Origin: Betaproteobacteria bacterium Ga0077526
GTDB taxonomy: Bacteria; Pseudomonadota; Gammaproteobacteria; Burkholderiales; Ga0077523
Direction of reading: 5' to 3'
DNA: 64,000 nt
NCBI GenBank assembly: GCA_001464765.1
Contig: LNDV01000031.1
Coordinates: 250,867 to 314,866, forward strand
The translations under genes were made by a program, and so were the position numbers. The notes below the pieces were generated by a model, which saw only the letters and a program-made list of their open reading frames with translations, was not told the origin of the DNA and made no database searches. This document shows positions 59,001-64,000 of this stretch, piece after piece; positions within the stretch are counted from its first letter, which is position 1; the number at the start of each line of letters is the position of its first letter.

Positions 59001-62000
59001 ACCGCCTTCGGCCACGTCGGCCATCCACTCGGCGAGCCACACATCGTTGACGGAGGCCACATCCAACGAGATCGTGGCTTCCCCGGACCGGGCTGCGCCG
59101 TCGAACACGCGGAACGTCAGCGTGTCCGCACCGTGGTAGTCGGCCGCCGGTCGGTACGACAGACGACGGCCATCGACGGACAACGCGGTCAGCGTGCCGT
59201 GCGCGGGTCCGGTCACGATCTCGTAGGTGAGCGCATCGTCGTCGGCATCGAAGCCGACGAGATCGAAGATAAGTTCGGTGTCCTCGCCGGTCGCGAAGGA
59301 TCCCGCGAAGGCCTGGGGCACCGCGTTCGATCGGATCACCGCCACCGGGAGCCCCGCGGACGTATGTTCGCCGTCCTCGTCGATGGCGGTGACCGTCACG
59401 GACAGCGGTCCGGACGTCGCGAAGGTCGTGCTCGCGCTTCGGGCGCTACCGGGCAGATCGACCGCGGCCCGCCCGTCTCCCCACGACACCCGCCAGGCGA
59501 CGACGGAGTCCGCGCCCGGGTCCGTCGCGGAAAACGCGATCTCGTACACCTGCCCGACGTTGACTGTTGCCGGGCCGGTCAGATCGATGCGGGGCGCCAC
59601 ATTGCGCACGGACACCGAGAAGCTCGCCTCCGCGTTCTGGCGTCCGTCGCTGGCGCGAACCGTGAAGCTCTGCGTGCTGGAGCCGTCCGTGGCGCGCCAA
59701 ACGAACACACCTGTGGCTGCATCGACCGTGGCACCGAACCCCTCGCCGACGAGCGCGTAGGTGAGCGCGTCGCCCTCCGCATCGGTGACCGGCAGCACGA
59801 AGCGCAACTCGCTGCCTTCGTCCACCGTGCGCGAGCCGAAGTCGCCGAAGCGCGGCGCGTCGTTGCGCGCGGTGACGCGAAGCGATACGGAACCGAGGCT
59901 GGAGGAGAGCGCGTTGCCGGTCGTCCCGTCGGGATCGCCACCATCCACGACGCGATAAGTGAAACCGTCGTCGCCCACGAAATCGGGCCCGGGCGTGTAC
60001 GCCCAAGTCCCGCCCGGATTCTGTGCGAGCGTCCCGTTCGCGGGAGCCCCGACCAGTTCGAACCGCAGACGACCGCGGGGTGTCTCGCGGTCGCTGCCGG
60101 GCAGGACCACCGTCACCGGGGTGTCCTCGGAGGTGGTCAGTGCGATCGTGCCGGCCGTCGGTGCGTCGTTCACCGCGTCGACGCGCAACGTGACGGTGCC
60201 CTCGCCCAGCCCGAGCCGGCCGTCGTCGGCTCGGAAACGGAAGGTGTCGGTCCCGTTGAAGTCCGCATTCGGCCGGTAGGTCACCTGACCGGTGGCCGGG
60301 TCGAACGCAGTCAGCACGCCGTTCGCCGGCGCCGAGACCAGCGAGTAGGTGAGGGCATCGCCGTTGGCGTCGGTCGCGCTGAGCAAGAAAGTGACGGAAC
60401 CGTCTTCGGTGACGGCGTGCGTCGCGTCCGCGGCGTCCGGTGCGACATTGCTGCGCCGATCCACCGAGAACTCGTGCACGTAGTCCCCGCCCGCCGCACC
60501 GCTGCCGTCACCGTCGAGCGCATTGCCTGCCGTGTCGAAGATGCCGCGCGGCGCCGTCCCCGAGATCGCGAGCCGATAGCGCCCGTCGGGCAGCACACCG
60601 TCGACCAATTGCAGCGTGAGTCCCGTTTCGGGGAAGGAGTACAGCGGACGCAAGGCGATCCGGACATCGTCGGGCGTCTGGAAGATGCCGTCCGTTCCGG
60701 CGGAGAGCAGCGTGTAGTTGGCCGCGCTGCGCGCGGAGACGCCGTCGAGAGATTCGCTGAACGCCACGCGCAGCGACGTGAAGGCCGACGCGGTCGTGCC
60801 GCCCGAGGCCGGCAGATTTTCGACACGAACGACGGTCGGCGCACTAACGTCTCCGGAATCGCCCTGGAACTCGTATGCCCCGATATCGTAGTAGGTGACA
60901 TCCGGCACCGGCGCCCATCGCAGTGCCTGCGCCCCGCCGAGATTGGACACACTGTCGTAACCGGCCGCCAGCACGAACGCGAGTCCGTTGCCGCCGGACA
61001 CACCCACCGTCGGCGTGAGGCCCGCATTGCCCGCGCCGTAGTCGAAGCGGAAGGTGCCATCCGCGAACAGGGTCACGGCAAAGTTCGCCGCGCCCGAGGG
61101 TGTCGCACCTTCGGTCTGCGCGGCCCACCGGAACCGGATCTGGTTGGGCACGGACCGGTCCACGAACACGTCTGCGCCGGTCGGCGCGGTCGTGAGGTTG
61201 TCCCACAACGGCGCGATGCGCACGTTGCGCAGGAACGTGGCGGTGTCGTTGTCGTTGGAGGCATGGCCGTCCCGGCCTTCGAAGTGCAGATACCCGTTCG
61301 TGTTGACGAAGACACGCGTGTAGGTCCTGCCGTAGAGCGAGAAGCCGAAGCCGAGGGCCTGCTCCGTCGAGGTGTTGCCGCTGCGCAGGCCGAGGGCCGT
61401 CTCGCCGGTACGCGGCGAGGCGTCGCTCGCCCCCACCGCGGAAGGCACGTAGAGCGGCCAGCCTTCACCCGTGTCGGGTGTTCCGGGATCGCGCTGGCGC
61501 GCGCGACCTTCCAGATCGAGTGCCGGGGCGAGATACGCGTTCGCGGCGTCGATGGCGGGCGACTGCCGGCGCAGCCCGAAGTTGTCGTCGCGGCCGGTGT
61601 CGCGTGCGCCACCGGGCCCGTCGCCGAGAACGTTGTCGGCCCCGTCGACATCGAGGAAGCCGGCCGTGCCGACCTTCGATCGTGCGTCCCGCCCGCTGGC
61701 CGCGTTCCAGGCGGCAAGATCGGTGCGAACCGCCCCGCCCCAAACGCCCACCGAGGCAGTGCCGGTCGTCCGGTCGAACAGGTTGAAGTCGGACGAGAAA
61801 CCCGTTGCTGCCGCTCCCTGCAGGTGGATGCCCGCCCCTGCTCCGACGGAAAGGATGTTGTTGGCGATGACGTGCGCGGACACGCTCGTGGCGGCGAAGC
61901 GGATCGCGTCCCCCACCGGCTGGTAGATCGTGTTGTTGACGATCGTCGCGGGCGTGCTCGACGCATCCTCGAAGATGCCGAAGTTGGTGTTCGCGTATAG

Positions 62001-64000
62001 CACGTTGTTCTCGACACGCCCGGCGAGGACGCCGTCGATGCCGATCGGGTTCGAGTGAACGCGATTGCCGATCGCCGCACCGGACGAGATCTCCAGACCC
62101 GCCACTGTGTTCGAATGCACCTCGTTGCCCCGGGCAACGCCGCCCCCGGAGACATAGATGCCGAGCCGGTTGTCGAAAACGTCGTTGTCGACCGCCGTGG
62201 CGTCCGTGAGGTAGATGCCGTAGCCGGAGCTTGCGCGCTGGTTGAAGACGCGATTGCCGCGCACCTCGACGTTGTTGTTGGCATCGATGCCGTAGGGCGA
62301 ATTGTCTCGCACGATATTGTTCGCGACGACGATGGCCGCGCTCGGGAGGCCCCGCACGACGATGCCGGTGGACCGGTTGGCAAAAATCTCGTTGCCTTCG
62401 ATGCGCCCCGCCACCTGCATGAACTCGACGCCGCGGTAGGCGTTCGCATGGATGCGGCTGCCCTCGATCGTCCAGCCGTCGTTGCCGAACTGCACGTTCA
62501 CGCCATAGTTCGCGTGGCCGGCGATCTCGAGCGCGCGGATCGTGATGTTGTCGGCGTCTTGCCCCGTGCTGGCGGCGATGCCATCGTAGGCGCCGCGCAG
62601 GGTCATGCCTTCGAGGGTGGCGTTGTCCGCGCCGCGCAGATCGAACACCCGGCTGCTGCTGGTCGTGTTCCCGCGGTCCAGCAACGTCAACTCACGACCC
62701 GCCCCAACAATCCTCACCCCACTGTCCTGCTCACCGAGCACGATGTTCGTGGCCAGCTCATACGTCCCCGCATCCACGTACACCACATCGCCTGCATCCA
62801 GGTCATAGGCCGACAGCAGCGCCCCAAGACTCGCCATCGGCGCATCCGCACTCTTCCCGCTGTTGGCGTTGTTCCCCACCGCCGTGGTGTACCGGTCGTT
62901 CGTGAGCGTCCCGTCGTTCACGTAGTACGCCGTGCCCCCGTTGGCAATCTGGAACCCTTCGTCCGACACGTCCGCCAGACTCACCACCGCCCCCGTGCCC
63001 GCCATCGCACCCGTCAGCACCGCCCTCACCCGCCCCGTGTTCCCCACCGTGGGCTGCGCATCCACCACCCACTCGTAGCGCCCCCCGCCCAGCCCGTCCA
63101 GCGCCAGCCCGCTCGCGATCGCCCGCCAGCTCCCGCCGTCGTCCTCGCTCACCTGCAATTCCACCGCTGCCGCTTCCGGCGCCTGCGCATTCACCCGCAG
63201 CACCTCCCAGCCGCTCAGGATCGCCACGTTCCCGTTCAGGCTGCGATTGACCAGCGTCAGCGCCAGCCCCTCGTCCGCGCCCACCGCCACGTCGTACTCC
63301 ACCACGTACGCACGGTTCGCCGCACCCGCCCGCGCGCGGATGTCCACGTTCTGGTCCACCCGCTGACCGTTCAGCTCCACATCGAACAGCCTCTGTCCCA
63401 CCCCCACGCTGTCCGCGAAGTGCAGCCTCACCCGGTACTGCCCAGGCGCCGCCTCCAGCGCGTAGCGCAGGCTCCCCGCCACGAAACTCGCGCCGCTGCC
63501 CGCGTTGTTCGACGCCGTCGCGAAGCCCGCGTACAGCCCCGCCGGCCCCGCGTTCGCCACCCCCGCCGTGTCCACCACCGTACTCAGGGTCGACCACGAC
63601 GATCCATTGCTCACGCGCAGTGTGTCCGTGCGCCACCCCGACACCGCCGTCCTCGGATCTCCGCTGTCCACCCTCAGCACCGTGTCCATCGGCAGCACCC
63701 CCGCCGTGCGCCACTCGATCCCGACACGCTGCCCCACCTCCAGCTTCTCCAGACCGTTCGGCCCCAGCACCTGGATCTGCGGCATCACGCTCGCGCTCGC
63801 ATCGGCGCTGTTGCCATACGCCCCCAGGTCCACCCGGTTCCCGCTCGGCGCCGGCTCGCCCAGCGCCAGCGTCGACGGGTCCCCTCGGTCGATCGCGATC
63901 GAGCCCGCGCGCAACCGGAAGTCGTCGTCGCCTCCCGCATCCACCCCGCCCACCACGCCGCGCTTGTCGTCCGCGCCGTCGATGTCGACGAACTGCGGGT
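56097..64000 (-). CDS. Giant modular surface protein with beta-helix, cadherin-like, Calx-beta, cohesin-like and dockerin domains (5' partial)
   Basis: The frame is open to the window edge and gives at least 2633 residues. From the visible N-terminus: a VDIDGADDKRG start fragment, a malectin-like domain (LYAGFATASNNAG to VLRVNA), a right-handed parallel beta-helix (about 62800-61450, many VxxNxI/VxGNxI rungs), a lectin/nidogen-like region (TRVFVNTNGYLHFEG), an Ig-like segment, four to five cadherin-like or VCBS repeats (VTEDGSVTFLLSATDANGDALTY), three Calx-beta-like domains, then a cohesin-like segment, a dockerin (DVTGNGGYSMAD, DFNGNGQFSSLD; 57066-56888) and a second cohesin-like segment (PGTLVSVPLVVDGSEGLESL). 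It ends in an acidic then basic tail without PEP-CTERM. Probably a secreted adhesin or matrix protein. Confidence 0.85.
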   Translation of the reverse strand, partial: PQFVDIDGADDKRGVVGGVDAGGDDDFRLRAGSIAIDRGDPSTLALGEPAPSGNRVDLGAYGNSADASASVMPQIQVLGPNGLEKLEVGQRVGIEWRTAGVLPMDTVLRVDSGDPRTAVSGWRTDTLRVSNGSSWSTLSTVVDTAGVANAGPAGLYAGFATASNNAGSGASFVAGSLRYALEAAPGQYRVRLHFADSVGVGQRLFDVELNGQRVDQNVDIRARAGAANRAYVVEYDVAVGADEGLALTLVNRSLNGNVAILSGWEVLRVNAQAPEAAAVELQVSEDDGGSWRAIASGLALDGLGGGRYEWVVDAQPTVGNTGRVRAVLTGAMAGTGAVVSLADVSDEGFQIANGGTAYYVNDGTLTNDRYTTAVGNNANSGKSADAPMASLGALLSAYDLDAGDVVYVDAGTYELATNIVLGEQDSGVRIVGAGRELTLLDRGNTTSSSRVFDLRGADNATLEGMTLRGAYDGIAASTGQDADNITIRALEIAGHANYGVNVQFGNDGWTIEGSRIHANAYRGVEFMQVAGRIEGNEIFANRSTGIVVRGLPSAAIVVANNIVRDNSPYGIDANNNVEVRGNRVFNQRASSGYGIYLTDATAVDNDVFDNRLGIYVSGGGVARGNEVHSNTVAGLEISSGAAIGNRVHSNPIGIDGVLAGRVENNVLYANTNFGIFEDASSTPATIVNNTIYQPVGDAIRFAATSVSAHVIANNILSVGAGAGIHLQGAAATGFSSDFNLFDRTTGTASVGVWGGAVRTDLAAWNAASGRDARSKVGTAGFLDVDGADNVLGDGPGGARDTGRDDNFGLRRQSPAIDAANAYLAPALDLEGRARQRDPGTPDTGEGWPLYVPSAVGASDASPRTGETALGLRSGNTSTEQALGFGFSLYGRTYTRVFVNTNGYLHFEGRDGHASNDNDTATFLRNVRIAPLWDNLTTAPTGADVFVDRSVPNQIRFRWAAQTEGATPSGAANFAVTLFADGTFRFDYGAGNAGLTPTVGVSGGNGLAFVLAAGYDSVSNLGGAQALRWAPVPDVTYYDIGAYEFQGDSGDVSAPTVVRVENLPASGGTTASAFTSLRVAFSESLDGVSARSAANYTLLSAGTDGIFQTPDDVRIALRPLYSFPETGLTLQLVDGVLPDGRYRLAISGTAPRGIFDTAGNALDGDGSGAAGGDYVHEFSVDRRSNVAPDAADATHAVTEDGSVTFLLSATDANGDALTYSLVSAPANGVLTAFDPATGQVTYRPNADFNGTDTFRFRADDGRLGLGEGTVTLRVDAVNDAPTAGTIALTTSEDTPVTVVLPGSDRETPRGRLRFELVGAPANGTLAQNPGGTWAYTPGPDFVGDDGFTYRVVDGGDPDGTTGNALSSSLGSVSLRVTARNDAPRFGDFGSRTVDEGSELRFVLPVTDAEGDALTYALVGEGFGATVDAATGVFVWRATDGSSTQSFTVRASDGRQNAEASFSVSVRNVAPRIDLTGPATVNVGQVYEIAFSATDPGADSVVAWRVSWGDGRAAVDLPGSARSASTTFATSGPLSVTVTAIDEDGEHTSAGLPVAVIRSNAVPQAFAGSFATGEDTELIFDLVGFDADDDALTYEIVTGPAHGTLTALSVDGRRLSYRPAADYHGADTLTFRVFDGAARSGEATISLDVASVNDVWLAEWMADVAEGGDGAPGVVTYVFRREGDLSLGNVITYELSGAIGASADDVAGGFGTGTLRFDSGQDKVTLTRMIVDDDLREADEAFELRAVGVTNGTFGGNPIARTVIRANDVPPPAEVRLSSATLGSVTEGTSADAGDPTQPGRGGQFVVRIERGPGDLSEAAGVWFTLGGTISVADLKDIEGAGPVSEGSLAANGIDSSTLPADRAGVYQAIIDAGQSSVTVTITLAADAVDESDETLRVDLIGVNQGGVLTGDATKRVASGTVVDDDEPALPSVAFAVPDAGSTPEGNTSDGRLLFEIVRSGDVSVPSAVRFEVGGTVTVDDVYVLGAGFVSPGDPASLGLYEVTFGAGVSSVEVEVFARRDQIAEANETVRLRLVAVTSNGVLSETGPLVAVGEFTNDDPLSTLRVQSASLTASGVNVSFNLPIDSATLNLYDARDLGLGAADITLVGATTGAVRGSLVLDADGRGLSFVKTGGVLAPDTYTLTVRGGTGGVRDLSGRALDGNGDGIAGDDYSQVFTVAPSSAPVLSLSDLARGPGQGAVLPVTLTQSAGTTRLAFDVVHDSRQLRIDGAQLANGVAGTVTVTAIAGGSRVEALFTTPLGAGASAPLSLQVSVPQDAAVRRTVRTTFANIVIEKGSATITDLKADEAVHVSTYFMDVTGNGGYSMADVQRLSRVVTGQDTGFASFPTLDPIIVGDFNGNGQFSSLDVNRFLQFVQGQPRVEVPALPAGVQPVRFGDVVRSVSLEGSGSVTPGTLVSVPLVVDGSEGLESLRATIRFDEGSLEYRGFRMTESFEYKLVRNSGGVITIDLARLNALGAGVTELLELDFAVKATATAGEQLIDLEAVVYNDTRFSTREPNQAGRDGQDAVITVALPVPPAPPVLGVAAVSASSLRSAGPLALPGDVGTAVNWAEKLSAPETVSAPLPAPAVSAAEWKSAPWARDLSQRLGQIETGGGETGSALKGGLLKALARLRGVK

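Noticed and set aside
59133..62000. A 955-codon open frame on the plus strand inside the giant gene
   Set aside because: It is arginine- and histidine-rich, antisense to well-supported surface protein domains and has no family features.

Overview
The window is 64 kb of very GC-rich, densely coded bacterial DNA. Two PEP-CTERM proteins, a LysR regulator with a divergent catabolic operon, MscL, an OmpA lipoprotein and many CoA or amide catabolic enzymes point to a Gram-negative proteobacterium, most likely a betaproteobacterium. That assignment is inferred from gene content, not from a marker gene. No rRNA, tRNA, transposase, phage gene or CRISPR array was seen.

Left part (1-9.7 kb): the 3' end of an RTX-type secreted protein; a minus-strand operon of a divergent Lgt-like membrane protein, an MJ0619/Tes-like radical SAM enzyme and two related small membrane proteins; a secreted protein; a nitronate monooxygenase-like flavoenzyme; xylulokinase with a perfect palindrome upstream; a PEP-CTERM protein; and a LysM/lipoprotein pair.

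Catabolic island (9.9-30.5 kb): about 20 kb on the minus strand, controlled presumably by the divergent LysR gene at 29581. From the promoter inward it encodes a LamB/YcsF protein (PxpA-like), BCCP, biotin carboxylase, both allophanate-hydrolase-type carboxyltransferase halves (PxpB/PxpC-like), HyuB and HyuA, then after a gap holding a 19-bp palindrome a TorT-like binding protein, a sugar-type ABC ATPase, two permeases, a second HyuB/HyuA pair, an SDR and a class III aminotransferase. The parts together suggest import of a small ligand, biotin-dependent carboxylation and ATP-dependent opening or carboxylation of a lactam, hydantoin, amide or ketone. The substrate is unknown, and this is the best candidate for an undescribed system here.

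Middle (30.5-40.8 kb): a TPR plus fucosyltransferase-like protein, a membrane protein, a second PEP-CTERM protein, an acyl-CoA ligase, an OmpA lipoprotein with calcium-type repeats, an M20 deacylase translationally coupled to an NlpC/P60 lipoprotein, MscL, and a degenerate GGDEF protein preceded by a 50-residue ORF and a leader that can fold into nested stems.

Right part (40.9-64 kb): a five-gene, translationally coupled operon (DUF4175-like membrane protein, MoxR ATPase, DUF58, BatA-like, VWA protein); a sulfatase homologue lacking several catalytic residues; an FMN 2-hydroxy acid oxidase whose leader is ten tandem octamers; an oxaloacetate decarboxylase-like and cyclase pair; a CaiB/BaiF CoA-transferase with a membrane protein; a repeat-rich 300-bp spacer; and the C-terminal 2.6 thousand residues of a giant modular surface protein carrying cohesin-like and dockerin domains, open at the window edge.
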